The notes: generated from the letters alone by a model not told the origin. A stretch of 64,000 bases of DNA from Olivibacter sitiensis DSM 17696 (GCF_000427965.1 NZ_ATZA01000002.1:164233-228232), one strand, 5' to 3'; numbered from the stretch's first letter, positions 54,483 through 64,000 are shown. Numbers and translations are program-made.

Positions 54483-54620
54483 TTACGGTCCGCAGCAGCT
54501 TGCTGCCTCTTGTGTTACACGTTCTTGGATAAGCTGCGCAACCAGCAGTACATTATCTGTGCCTCCCTTCATTGCGAAATTGCTAAAGCTTAGCCCGTCA
54601 TTGATGGACAAGGACGAACG
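54483..54620 (-). pseudogene. C-terminal coding remnant of an unrecognised protein
   Basis: A 45-codon minus-strand open stretch ends at TAA (54483-54485) and reads like protein: SINDGLSFSNFAMKGG, TDNVLLVAQLIQERV and a Cys-rich end SCCGP. It is closed upstream by a stop in the same frame and has no good start except an internal ATG that would leave 29 residues. I do not recognise the family. It may be the 3' end of a deleted gene. Confidence 0.35.
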
Positions 54621-54803
54621 TAATTAGACCCGTTGGAAATACCAATACAAAGATGGAACAGACTATCATCAATCTTCAGCTATATTGCTCTTGTCAAGAA
54701 ACTAATAAAATAAAAACTAGACAGTTATATAGGGATTCCTATACCAGTAGTGCATTTCCAAAATGACACGTTAGGATTTTGCCCTCCGGTCTATTACCGT
54801 AGG

Positions 54804-54851
54804 AATATTTTATTGCAACATTATGGCAATAAAATATTATTCCTATCTTTG
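54804..54851 (+). promoter_or_regulatory. Palindromic operator and -7 element of the flavoprotein gene
   Basis: Perfect 13-bp arms AATATTTTATTGC (54804-54816) and GCAATAAAATATT (54826-54838) surround 9 nt; outside them AGGAAT and ATTCCT extend the symmetry. TATCTTTG (54844-54851) is a consensus -7 element five bases after the palindrome. The -33 position therefore falls inside the palindrome, the normal place for a repressor or redox-sensing regulator to act. Confidence 0.7.
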
Positions 54852-54929
54852 TGTAGGCTTTTAAAATCACGTGCAAGCAGATCTGCATCAACAAGCACAT
54901 GGTTTCTGGGCAACACAAAATCCCATTGT

Positions 54930-55838
54930 ATGAAAGAAACCCCTCTTTTTGACGCTATCGTAATAGGCGGAAGCTATGCAGGACTGGCTGCAGCAATGTC
55001 TTTGGGCCGTTCCATGAAAACAGTCCTAATCATTGACAGCGGAAAACCTTGCAATCGGCAAACGCCCCATTCGCACAATTTCATTACGCAGGACGGAGAA
55101 AAACCAAGTGCCATTGCAGAAAAAGCCAAAGCACAGGTTTTGAACTACGGTACCGTAAAATTCCATAGCGACCTAGCCCTTAGCGGGCGGAAAAACGAGA
55201 ATGGATTTGCAATTGCTACACAAAAGGGTGGAGAATTTGAAGCGAAGAAACTTATTTTTGCCACAGGTATAAAAGATCTCATGCCAGACATCAAGGGGTT
55301 TCCCGAATGTTGGGGAATTTCCGTAATCCACTGTCCGTACTGCCACGGTTACGAATTTCGTGGCCAAAAAACAGGCATTATGGCAAATGGAGAACGGGCA
55401 TTTCACCTAGCTTCACTGGTCAATAACCTGACCGATAACATCACTATCTTGACTTCGGGAAAAGCGGCATTTACCGAAGAACAACGCACGAAACTGGACA
55501 GGCACAACATACAAGTCTTGGAAAAGAAAATTGCGGAAGTAGATCACAAGAATGGACAGATCAAGCAGGTGATTTTCGAAAACGGCGACAAAATGGATTT
55601 CACGGCGGTGTATGCAGCTATTCCATTTGAGCAGCATTCGGACATCCCGGTTTCCTTGGGTTGCGAACTGACAGAGCAAGGATATATCAAAGTAGACAAT
55701 CTCCAGAAAACAACCGCCAAGGGCGTGTTTGCCTGCGGAGATAATTCGGCCATGATGCGTTCGGTCGCCAATGCCGTATTCAGCGGGAACCTAACGGGCG
55801 CCATGGTCAATAAAGAGCTCACGGACGAGCAGTTTTAA
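54930..55838 (+). CDS. NAD(P)/FAD-dependent oxidoreductase, thioredoxin-reductase-like
   Basis: Pyridine-nucleotide disulfide oxidoreductase of 302 residues from start 54930 (MKETPLFDAIVIGGSYAGLA); upstream in-frame codons lie in the promoter region. FAD site GGSYAGLAAAMSLG (13-26), redox pair VIHCPYCHGYEF (C135, C138), a second nucleotide site after TGIMANGERAF and the FAD motif GVFACGDNS close to the end. It has thioredoxin reductase architecture with CPYC instead of the usual CATC, and its size and N-terminus differ from housekeeping TrxB, so the partner is unknown. A palindromic operator precedes it. Confidence 0.85.
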   Translation: MKETPLFDAIVIGGSYAGLAAAMSLGRSMKTVLIIDSGKPCNRQTPHSHNFITQDGEKPSAIAEKAKAQVLNYGTVKFHSDLALSGRKNENGFAIATQKGGEFEAKKLIFATGIKDLMPDIKGFPECWGISVIHCPYCHGYEFRGQKTGIMANGERAFHLASLVNNLTDNITILTSGKAAFTEEQRTKLDRHNIQVLEKKIAEVDHKNGQIKQVIFENGDKMDFTAVYAAIPFEQHSDIPVSLGCELTEQGYIKVDNLQKTTAKGVFACGDNSAMMRSVANAVFSGNLTGAMVNKELTDEQF

Positions 55839-55877
55839 ATAAATTGGCAAATATGCCGATACTTATCCATAATTAAA

Positions 55878-57098
55878 CTAATCTGGCAACACCGCCCATA
55901 TCGTATTGCCAGCATCGTCTACTACCAGCATATAGCCTTCCTTGGCAAAAGTGACTCCTACTGGACGGCCGTACACCTCGTTTTTGCCCTCATCGGCAAT
56001 GAAGCCGCTCAGGAAATCCTGCACTTCGCCACTAGGCTTACCACGTTGAAAGGGCACGAATGCCACCTTGTAGCCGGCAAATTGCGATCTGTTCCATGAG
56101 CCATGCTGGCCGATATAGGCTCCTTTTGGAAATGCCGCAGAGCGGCTAAAAGCCAAACCGAGAGAAGCCGTATGAGCACCCAAAGCAAAATCGGGCTTTA
56201 CGCTCTTGGCCACTAGGTCGTCGCGCTCACCTTTCCTTCTTGGTTCCGGATTTTTGCCCCAATAGGCATAGGGCCAGCCGTAGAAAAAGCCCTCTTGCAC
56301 GCTTGTGATGTAATCTGGCACGAGTTCATCCCCCAAGCCATCACGTTCGTTGACCGCTGTCCACAGCATATTGCTTTCGGGCTCATAATCCAATCCTACC
56401 GGATTGCGCAAGCCAGCGGCATACACGCGCTTGCCACTTCCGTCTGGATTGATTTCCAAGATATCGGCCCTATCCACTTCGTGCTCCATCCCGTTCTCGC
56501 CCACATTGCTACCAGAACCCACGGTTACAAAGATTTTCTGCCCGTCCTTGCCGGCAAAAAGATTGCGTGTCCAGTGGTTGTTGTATCCGCCGGCGGGCAA
56601 GTCCAAAATCTTTTTGCCCTTGGCGGTTATTTTATCCTCACCCGCCCGATAAGGGTATTGCCATACCGCATCGGTGGTAGCCACGTAGAAGCTATCACCC
56701 AAAACCAGCATACCGAAAGGCATGTTCAAATCAGCGAGAAAAACCGTTTGCGTATCGGCCACGCCATCTCCATTCGTATCTCGAAACAGCAAGATGTTGT
56801 TCCCTTGGCGTGTACGCGCTTGCGATACAAAAACATCACCATTATCAGCCACATACACCCACCGGGGATTGGAAAGGCCGTCGGCAAATTTCACTACCCG
56901 GTAACCATCAGGCGCAATTGGTGTCCTATCGGACGGCCAACCGATAACTTTGGATACCTTGCTGGCAGAGGATGTAGCGAAAGGCGCTTTCAATTCCAAT
57001 TCCCTGCCGTATTCTGATTTATTGTTTTCCTGCGCATACAAAGACATCGCGCCATAGAGTAGTATGCCTATCAAAAAGAAATAGCCTGACTTTATCAT
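55878..57098 (-). CDS. PQQ-dependent sugar/sorbosone dehydrogenase-like protein (copy 1, secreted)
   Basis: Exported beta-propeller protein of 406 residues, with signal peptide SGYFFLIGILLYGAMSLYAQ. Propeller motifs include GYRVVKFADGLSNPRWVYVA, NNHWTRNLFAGKDG, DILEINPDGSGKRVYAAGLR and GQHGSWNRSQF. These match the L-sorbosone dehydrogenase/soluble glucose dehydrogenase group, which uses PQQ in the periplasm; the natural substrate is unknown. It lies 44 bp after a close paralogue, and the two share most of these motifs nearly unchanged. Confidence 0.82.
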   Translation of the reverse strand: MIKSGYFFLIGILLYGAMSLYAQENNKSEYGRELELKAPFATSSASKVSKVIGWPSDRTPIAPDGYRVVKFADGLSNPRWVYVADNGDVFVSQARTRQGNNILLFRDTNGDGVADTQTVFLADLNMPFGMLVLGDSFYVATTDAVWQYPYRAGEDKITAKGKKILDLPAGGYNNHWTRNLFAGKDGQKIFVTVGSGSNVGENGMEHEVDRADILEINPDGSGKRVYAAGLRNPVGLDYEPESNMLWTAVNERDGLGDELVPDYITSVQEGFFYGWPYAYWGKNPEPRRKGERDDLVAKSVKPDFALGAHTASLGLAFSRSAAFPKGAYIGQHGSWNRSQFAGYKVAFVPFQRGKPSGEVQDFLSGFIADEGKNEVYGRPVGVTFAKEGYMLVVDDAGNTIWAVLPD

Positions 57099-57142
57099 AT
57101 AGATTTAATTTACAACGTATCTATTGGCGGACGCCTCAACAA

Positions 57143-58459
57143 TTAATCAGGCAATACTGCCCATATCGTATTAGCCGAATCATCTGCCACCAGCAGATAG
57201 CCGCTCTTGGCAAATGCGACCCCAACCGGTCTTCCATATACTTCATTGGTACTTTTATTGGCGATGAAACCACTCAGGAAATCTTGCACTTCTCCCTTTG
57301 GCTTGCCCGCTTCAAATGGCACAAAAGCCACTTTATAGCCTACGAAATCGGATCGATTCCAAGATCCATGCTGACCAATATAAGCACCGTAAGGAAATTT
57401 CTCGCCTTTGCTGAACGCCAAGCCCAAGGAGGCCGTATGAGCACCCAACGCATAGTCGGGCACTATCGTCTCATTCACTAGATCTTCGCGTTGCCCTTCA
57501 AGGCGAGGGTCTGGATTCTTGCCCCAATAGGCGAACGGCCATCCATAAAAACCACCTTCCTTCACACTGGTGATATAGTCGGGCACCAATTCGTCACCCA
57601 ATTCGTCCCTTTCGTTGACTGCAGTCCACAACTTACCGCTTTCCGGTTCCCAAGCCACTCCTACCGGATTGCGCAGGCCAGCAGCAAAGATTCTTTCACC
57701 GGTTCCATCGGGATTGACCTCCAAGATATCGGCACGCCTTTTCTCCACATCCAACCCTTGTTCGGCTACATTAGTGCCCGATCCTACCGTAATGTATATT
57801 TTCTTGCCATCTTTGGAAGCTAGGAGATTCCTCGTCCAGTGGTTGTTATATCCCCCTGCGGGCAAGTCCACAAGCTTCTCCCCTTTCGCTTTTATTGTCG
57901 TTTCCCCTGCCTTATAGGGAAATCGTACCAAGCCATCCGTATTGGCCACATAGAAATAATCGCCCAGCACCAACATGCCGAAAGGCTGGCTTAAGCCTTG
58001 CAAAAATGTAAATTGCTCGTCGGGAGTACCATCGCCATCGGTATCCCTGAAAAGAAGAATCGTATTGGGACTTTTGCTGGGCGACACATTGCGGCTAGCC
58101 TTTTTTTCCTCGGCTTCGCCCTCACGTTCCGTACGGGCCTGTGCCACGAAAATATCGCCATTATCGGCAACGTATATATTACGGGGGCTATTTAAATCGG
58201 CGGCAAACTTCACCACCTTGAATCCCGCTTTGGCCACGGGCGTTTTCCCCTCCGGCCAACCTATCACCTTAGCGTATTTGTTCTGGGGCTCCGTGGCCAA
58301 TGGTTCCACGGGATCAATGGATGAGCCATACTCTACACTTGCAGAGTCTACCACCGGGTCGCCGTCCTGCCCATCACCTTTCTTTGCTCCGCTATTGCAG
58401 GCCAACAATAAAGAAGCTCCTCCTAATATAATTACCTTAAATATGTCCTGTAGCTGCAT
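57143..58459 (-). CDS. PQQ-dependent sugar/sorbosone dehydrogenase-like lipoprotein (copy 2)
   Basis: The 438-residue paralogue of the gene at 55878 is a lipoprotein: signal peptide ends GGASLLLAC with Cys21, followed by an acidic Gly/Asp-rich linker. The propeller (about 75-438) repeats the same motifs (NNHWTRNLLASKDGKKIY, RADILEVNPDGTGERIF, GQHGSWNRSDF) and includes a 13-residue charged insert (EREGEAEEKKASR) that copy 1 lacks. It is upstream of copy 1, 44 bp apart, on the same strand. Confidence 0.82.
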   Translation of the reverse strand: MQLQDIFKVIILGGASLLLACNSGAKKGDGQDGDPVVDSASVEYGSSIDPVEPLATEPQNKYAKVIGWPEGKTPVAKAGFKVVKFAADLNSPRNIYVADNGDIFVAQARTEREGEAEEKKASRNVSPSKSPNTILLFRDTDGDGTPDEQFTFLQGLSQPFGMLVLGDYFYVANTDGLVRFPYKAGETTIKAKGEKLVDLPAGGYNNHWTRNLLASKDGKKIYITVGSGTNVAEQGLDVEKRRADILEVNPDGTGERIFAAGLRNPVGVAWEPESGKLWTAVNERDELGDELVPDYITSVKEGGFYGWPFAYWGKNPDPRLEGQREDLVNETIVPDYALGAHTASLGLAFSKGEKFPYGAYIGQHGSWNRSDFVGYKVAFVPFEAGKPKGEVQDFLSGFIANKSTNEVYGRPVGVAFAKSGYLLVADDSANTIWAVLPD

Positions 58460-58564
58460 AATCTCAAAGTTTTAATCGCAAAATCATCTTTCAGAATTAA
58501 CAACAAGAAACAGGACATAAGGTTTTTTATTCCTTGGGAACTCTTGTCATTGGAAATGATAAGA

Positions 58565-59077
58565 TTAAAAAGAAACCGTCAGACGATTCGTCACAAACCT
58601 GCTTTCCTTTCTTCTAGCCTTCATATCCGTTTTTATCAAGTGTTCCTTTTCCTTTTCCACTAACCTATACCAGTAAGCAGCAGGAATGGTAGCATTCGAA
58701 TGTAGCTCAAGTCGAATAGCCATATAATCAGGCGGGCTACGATGCTTGTGGATCAATTGGCTCAACAGTGTCTCGTCAATACCTATGGTATCCGCAAATA
58801 CCTTTCTTTTCGCCCCCACAATGTCGATATACTTCCGTAGAAAATACCCAAAGTGCTTCTCGGGATCATAGTCTCCTGCGATGTATTCTTCCAGCTGAAA
58901 TTTCAGCTGCCAAAGCTTCAAAGCAAGCCGATCGTTATCCGTCATTTCCTTTTGGCCCTTTTTACGGGCAATGGCCAGTTGTTCCACTGCCTCCCTTTTT
59001 TGTTTATCCGTTAGTGAAACTGGATAAACAAATGCCTCAGCCAGTTCTTCGTCGGTATATTTCTTATCCTTGTTCAT
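58565..59077 (-). CDS. HTH protein resembling a type II antitoxin
   Basis: The 170-residue cytoplasmic protein has a helical N-terminal part (EELAEAFVYPVSLTDKQKRE and on) and a possible helix-turn-helix at about 88-127 (VFADTIGIDETLLSQLIHKH then RSPPDYMAIRLELHS), like XRE-type antitoxins. It overlaps the 3' end of the broken upstream gene by 14 bp with toxin-then-antitoxin order. It is intact, so it may have kept a regulatory job, or the pair is decaying. I do not recognise a named family. Confidence 0.6.
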   Translation of the reverse strand: MNKDKKYTDEELAEAFVYPVSLTDKQKREAVEQLAIARKKGQKEMTDNDRLALKLWQLKFQLEEYIAGDYDPEKHFGYFLRKYIDIVGAKRKVFADTIGIDETLLSQLIHKHRSPPDYMAIRLELHSNATIPAAYWYRLVEKEKEHLIKTDMKARRKESRFVTNRLTVSF

Positions 59078-59420
59078 AAAAATAATCCTTTAATAGCCCG
59101 AGCAATGAGGGGCCTTCCAAATACAACTGTCTGCCAGCAAACTGCATACCATAGCGCTCCATGTAATGTTTTACCAAAGCCGTCTTAGGCACTAGCGACA
59201 CACATGCACTTACACCATATTTAGTGACTGCCAAACGACCCGAAAACGCAATCAAACAGCCAGCAATCCGTTCGTAAGTTTTATTCCGCCCTATTTGATC
59301 CGTCGCGCAAGCCAATAACCTTATTTCGATACGCTGCTCGTCGGGGATATCGATAAGTGCGATTACTCCTGAAATTTCGTCGCTACCATTGACAACCAGT
59401 TTATAGATTGAAGTGGTGTC
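59064..59420 (-). pseudogene. Truncated GNAT-like (toxin-like) gene upstream of the HTH gene
   Basis: A continuous frame of 118 codons (IYKLVVNGSDEISGVIALID, then ATDQIGRNKTYERIAGCLIA, then KYGVSACVSLVPKTALVKHY) reads as an acetyltransferase-like fold. It has no ATG and is closed upstream by an in-frame TGA (59421-59423), beyond which the same frame reads FVEWIEER for nine codons before TAA. The N-terminal portion is therefore missing or nonsense-mutated. An alternative TTG start near 59313 would leave only 83 residues. It overlaps the HTH gene by 14 bp. Confidence 0.55.
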
Positions 59421-59508
59421 TCATCTCTCTTCGATCCATTCAACAAAGCATTAAAATCTTTGCCTAATCAACCAATGACCAACAAAAGCCGACGAGCAAT
59501 AGGCAAAC

Positions 59509-61185
<1,677 letters not shown>

Positions 61186-61296
61186 TTAAATCGTGTTATC
61201 GAAGTTTTGTTAGCCCATTGGTGACCAAACTCATTTTTTCAACATCAAAACTAATGCATATTTGTACCTATATAAATCTAAAAAAGCAAAACAGCT

Positions 61297-62046
61297 ATGG
61301 GATTACTCACAGGAAAAACAGCATTGGTAACAGGTGGCGGCTCGGGCATAGGCAGATCCATTGCAGAACTATATGCTAAAGAAGGAGCAAACGTCGTCAT
61401 TTCCGACATCAATGCCCAATCGGGCGAAGAAACGGTGCAACTTATAAAAAGCAATGCTGGGGAAGCATTCTTTGTACAGGCAGATACCTCTAGGGCCGTA
61501 GACAATGAACTGTTGGTCTCGAAGACCATAGAGCGCTATGGTTCGCTCCATATTGCTTGCAACAATGCAGGGGTGGGAGGCCCCTCCTCACCCACAGGTG
61601 AATATCCTATTGATGGGTGGGACAGGGTAATAGCCATTAATCTTTCTGGCGTTTTCTATGGCTGCCGATACCAAATACCCGCAATGCTAAAGACCGGAAA
61701 TGGAGTCATAATCAACATGGCATCCATATTGGGGCAGGTAGGTTTTCCCAATAGCCCGGCCTATGTGGCTGCCAAACACGGTGTAGTAGGTCTCACCAAA
61801 AACATTGCCTTGGAATACGCTGCCCAAGGACTAAGGGCCGTATCGGTAGGTCCAGCCTTTATCCATACCCCTTTATTGAAAGATATGGACGAGGACACCC
61901 TCAAATTCCTTGCCTCCAAGCATCCTGTAGGAAGACTGGGCAGGCCCGAGGAGGTAGCAGAATTGGTATTATGGCTAAGTTCGGACAAAGCATCTTTCAC
62001 CAATGGCGGATACTACGCAGTAGACGGCGGATACCTTGCCCCCTAG
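61297..62046 (+). CDS. Short-chain dehydrogenase/reductase (SDR)
   Basis: Classical SDR of 249 residues. The cofactor motif is TGGGSGIGRSIAEL (about 11-24), with SDINAQ suggesting NAD(H) preference (Asp at the end of strand 2). NNAGVG (about 89-94) and the catalytic SPAYVAAKHGVVG (Tyr and Lys of YxxxK) follow, and an AVDGGYLAP C-terminus is usual for the family. It resembles FabG-like and glucose 1-dehydrogenase-like enzymes. The substrate is not determined; it is a single gene. Confidence 0.88.
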   Translation: MGLLTGKTALVTGGGSGIGRSIAELYAKEGANVVISDINAQSGEETVQLIKSNAGEAFFVQADTSRAVDNELLVSKTIERYGSLHIACNNAGVGGPSSPTGEYPIDGWDRVIAINLSGVFYGCRYQIPAMLKTGNGVIINMASILGQVGFPNSPAYVAAKHGVVGLTKNIALEYAAQGLRAVSVGPAFIHTPLLKDMDEDTLKFLASKHPVGRLGRPEEVAELVLWLSSDKASFTNGGYYAVDGGYLAP

Positions 62047-62163
62047 GGTAATGTCTTCGGAGTGAAAGGACAGGACTTGCGTCGCCTAACAAAAACTTAA
62101 GGTAAAAATTCAGTTTTCTACACTAAAGATCTACCTTTAGCTCTTATTAGCTAGTAACGTCCT

Positions 62164-63279
62164 ATGAGAGCAGCTTTTGCATGGAGTATCCTATTAATCA
62201 TAAAAAGCCTTACGGTATTAGCGCAAGGCGACAGCTACAGGTTCAAGACAGGCTTCGATCCAAATGAATATGCCGATTTGATGCATCTGAACGAGGCATT
62301 TATGGACACCATTGCCGGCAATCGCTTTATTGATTACGATCCCAACTTTAGCTTCCTGTACCGCTCGCCCAGCATGGGAATGGATAACACCTACGATATA
62401 TGGAAGGGAAAAGATTCTACGATCGTTGTCACCTTGAGAGGGACCACTGCCGACACCAAATCGCTCTTGGCCGATTTCTATTGTGCGATGATCCCTGCCA
62501 ACGGGAAAATCGTTTTTGGAGAGAACGATACCTTGGCATATAAACTATCGTCCTTGGAAAACGCCACGGTACATGCCGGGTGGCTTATCGGCTTCGCTTT
62601 CATAGCGCGTGATTTCAAACCGAAGCTGGACTCCTTGTACGGTGATGGCTACCGCAAGTTCATAGTTGCCGGCCACAGCCAGGGCGGTGCACTATGCTAT
62701 TACTTAAGTGCGTGGATGTGGCACTTGAACGAGATCTACCCCGATATCAGGGTGAAGACCTATGCCAGTGCGTCGCCCAAGGTGGGCAATATGTACTTTG
62801 CCTATGATTACGACAATACAACGCGGTCTATCTGGACCTTCAGCGTCACCAACTCGGCCGATCTAGTGCCGGAAACGCCCTTCACTACGCAAGTATGGGA
62901 AACCGACATGAATCAGCCGAATCCTTTTATCAACATGGAAGAAACTTTCAAGAAACTATCTTTCCTGAAACGAATCATGATGAAAAAAGCCTATAACAAA
63001 ATGCGCAACAGTGCAAATAAATCCTCTGCCGCCTATCAGAAATACCTGGGAGATTATCTATATAAATGGACACAAAATATTTACCCCCACCTGGAATTGC
63101 CACAAGCGGTAAATACAGCGTACTTTGTCCGTCCTGGAGTTCCTATTTCCTTTGTACCAAACGAGGCTTATCGACAATTTTTCGACAAGAACAACGATGG
63201 CCCTTATTTCCATCATTCCTTCAAGGCGTACCTATTTTTATTGAATGAATATTATGAAACCTCAAAGAAAAACAATTGA
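62164..63279 (+). CDS. Exported class 3 lipase-like protein
   Basis: Predicted secreted hydrolase of 371 residues with a signal peptide (AWSILLIIKSLTVLAQG). A lipase_3-like fold has the nucleophile elbow VAGHSQGGALCYY (S172), preceded by TVHAGWLIGF. A late aspartate in SADLVPETPF and a His near YFHHSFKAY could complete the triad. The substrate is not clear. It lies 7 bp before the next lipoprotein gene and so may be co-transcribed. Confidence 0.78.
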   Translation: MRAAFAWSILLIIKSLTVLAQGDSYRFKTGFDPNEYADLMHLNEAFMDTIAGNRFIDYDPNFSFLYRSPSMGMDNTYDIWKGKDSTIVVTLRGTTADTKSLLADFYCAMIPANGKIVFGENDTLAYKLSSLENATVHAGWLIGFAFIARDFKPKLDSLYGDGYRKFIVAGHSQGGALCYYLSAWMWHLNEIYPDIRVKTYASASPKVGNMYFAYDYDNTTRSIWTFSVTNSADLVPETPFTTQVWETDMNQPNPFINMEETFKKLSFLKRIMMKKAYNKMRNSANKSSAAYQKYLGDYLYKWTQNIYPHLELPQAVNTAYFVRPGVPISFVPNEAYRQFFDKNNDGPYFHHSFKAYLFLLNEYYETSKKNN

Positions 63280-63286
63280 AAAAAAC

Positions 63287-63745
63287 ATGAAAAGAACGGC
63301 TATCGGCATTTTCGCCTTCCTTGCTTTGGGTATATCGGCCTGCAACAACCCCGCTAAGGAGCAAGAGCAGGCATCTTCCTCTTCCCTCGATACAACCGAA
63401 ACGTCCTTGGTAGGCAACGATGAGGATGCACATGACTGCAAGGCAAGTGCGGGTTATATTTGGTCTGTACTAAAAAACGATTGCGTTAGGTTATGGGAAG
63501 CGGGAGAAAAGCTGTCCCCAATAGAACAAACAAACGATGAACAGGTCTTGGTTGCCTATATCATTTTGAACGAGGACCAATCTAAGGCAGAAATCTTCGT
63601 CCCCAATGAACAGGACAACGTAGTACTGAATTCGGTGGAGTCACCTGATGGAAAAATGTTCTCCAATGAAGATTACAAGCTGGAAAAAACCAGCACTGGA
63701 TGGCTGTTGTCCAAAGGGGGCAAAGAATTATATAGGGTCTGCTGA
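63287..63745 (+). CDS. Small hypothetical lipoprotein
   Basis: A 152-residue lipoprotein from start 63287 (RTAIGIFAFLALGISAC, Cys19), with a Ser/Glu linker and a domain beginning CKASAGYIWSVLKNDCVRLW (two cysteines, then charged beta strands). I do not recognise the family. Its last codons (VC, then TGA at 63743-63745) lie within the apparent terminal sequence of the adjoining insertion element, so its original C-terminus may have been cut off. It lies 7 bp after the lipase gene. Confidence 0.65.
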   Translation: MKRTAIGIFAFLALGISACNNPAKEQEQASSSSLDTTETSLVGNDEDAHDCKASAGYIWSVLKNDCVRLWEAGEKLSPIEQTNDEQVLVAYIILNEDQSKAEIFVPNEQDNVVLNSVESPDGKMFSNEDYKLEKTSTGWLLSKGGKELYRVC

Positions 63746-63770
63746 AAAACTCAATGATTTTTTCAGCAGA
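63738..63770. terminator. Hairpin at the lipoprotein/IS junction
   Basis: Perfect 12-bp arms TCTGCTGAAAAA (63738-63749) and TTTTTCAGCAGA (63759-63770) with a 9-nt loop. The stop codons of both convergent genes lie in the arms. It could act as a bidirectional terminator. Confidence 0.5.
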
Positions 63771-64000
63771 TTTTTGAGTATTGGGGTATGAGGTTGTAAT
63801 CTTTGCGCAGATCTACCACATATTTGATTACTATATTGATAATGCAATAAAGTGCTAGCTCGGCCAATTTGACCAAGTTAAGCACCAATACGATGCAGCT
63901 AATCCAAGCTTCGCTGGTTCTTGCTAGACGAGCTAAAATGAGATTCATTCCGTAACCAGTCTTTGCTTGACCAAACTTTCCTTCGATCGGATTGCGTTCT
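63763..64000 (-). CDS. Transposase, IS5-family DDE type (C-terminal part)
   Basis: The final 78 codons of a transposase are in the window. RNPIEGKFGQAKTGYGMN is the region with the catalytic Glu of the DDE triad, followed by ARLARTSEAWISCIVLVLNL, the hydrophobic segment usual near the end of these transposases. The gene is open at the window's right edge. The element was probably mobile, but only the part shown can be judged. Confidence 0.8.
   Translation of the reverse strand, partial: ERNPIEGKFGQAKTGYGMNLILARLARTSEAWISCIVLVLNLVKLAELALYCIINIVIKYVVDLRKDYNLIPQYSKIC

Larger units (their letters stand above)
54351..54929. other. 579-bp spacer between tRNA-Val and flavoprotein gene
   Basis: It holds the tRNA-Val promoter, an orphan hairpin (54411-54449), a coding remnant on the minus strand (54483-54620), a short palindrome TATAGG/CCTATA (54728-54743), the 35-bp palindrome (54804-54838) and a -7 element (54844-54851). 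No intact gene was found. Confidence 0.6.
63735..64000 (-). mobile_element. Insertion sequence end (IS5-family type), incomplete
   Basis: The element contains the 3' end of a transposase gene and probably begins near GGGTCTGCTGAAAAACTC (63735-63752). The exact terminal repeat is inferred; the other end is beyond the window. Confidence 0.6.

Noticed and set aside
54750..54929. N-terminal extension of the flavoprotein
   Set aside because: The extension runs through the palindrome and promoter element; the FAD loop begins normally after the ATG at 54930.

Overview
The window is chromosomal DNA of a Bacteroidota bacterium, most likely of the Sphingobacteriaceae (Sphingobacterium, Pedobacter or Olivibacter-like). 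The evidence is the repeated Bacteroidota promoter signature (TTG or TTTG, about 19-20 bp, TAnnTTTG), the near absence of Shine-Dalgarno sites, a SusC-like outer-membrane barrel with a carboxypeptidase-regulatory N-terminus, a PorV-like barrel, CtlX, and MraY with the enlarged periplasmic insertion I associate with this phylum. Almost everything is core genome; one insertion sequence begins at the right edge.

Layout. 1-14.5 kb, minus strand: the division and cell wall (dcw) cluster mraZ-rsmH-ftsL-ftsI-murE-mraY-murD-ftsW-murG-murC-ftsQ-ftsA-ftsZ (ftsZ runs off the left edge). Many genes overlap or abut, and there is an MraZ-type operator in front of mraZ. murF, murB and ddl are absent. 14.7-16.4 kb: a secreted M28 peptidase. 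16.9-20.7 kb, plus strand: an arginine operon (arginine deiminase family, CtlX, PLP arginine decarboxylase-like), preceded by a 529-bp regulatory spacer with five 11-bp tandem repeats. 20.7-27.7 kb: M61 peptidase, purN, a thioredoxin-fold lipoprotein, an outer-membrane receptor-like barrel and an AraC/O6-methylguanine methyltransferase fusion. 27.9-29.4 kb: purH. 29.7-35.5 kb: the rod-shape operon mreB-mreC-mreD-mrdA-rodA. 35.5-38.8 kb: pgk, gap and an alpha/beta hydrolase on the minus strand. 39-41 kb: tRNA-Arg, adk, obg. 40.9-43.3 kb: cytochrome bd oxidase cydAB. 43.4-45.4 kb: recQ. 45.5-50.4 kb: a tight three-gene unit of a PorV-like barrel, a barrel protein with a ComEA-like helix-hairpin-helix domain, and comEC. 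50.7-54 kb: lolA and ftsK. 54.3 kb: tRNA-Val. 54.9-58.5 kb: a thioredoxin-reductase-like flavoprotein and two tandem sorbosone dehydrogenase-like proteins. 58.6-59.4 kb: an HTH antitoxin-like gene beside a broken GNAT-like partner. 59.5-63.7 kb: pgi, an SDR oxidoreductase, a lipase-like protein and a small lipoprotein. 63.7-64 kb: end of an IS5-type insertion sequence.

How the genes work together: the dcw cluster makes lipid II (MurC, MurD, MurE, MraY, MurG) and the septal machine (FtsL, FtsI, FtsW, FtsQ, FtsA, FtsZ). The mre operon supplies the elongation machine (PBP2 and RodA on an MreBCD scaffold). Both ends of the dcw cluster carry TTTTCCACA sequences that fit the DnaA-box consensus TTWTNCACA. 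The best candidate for an undescribed system is the porV-like, HhH-barrel, comEC operon, which could form an outer-to-inner-membrane DNA uptake path. The best unexplained DNA elements are the 11-bp repeat array at 16585-16639 and the 35-bp palindrome at 54804-54838.
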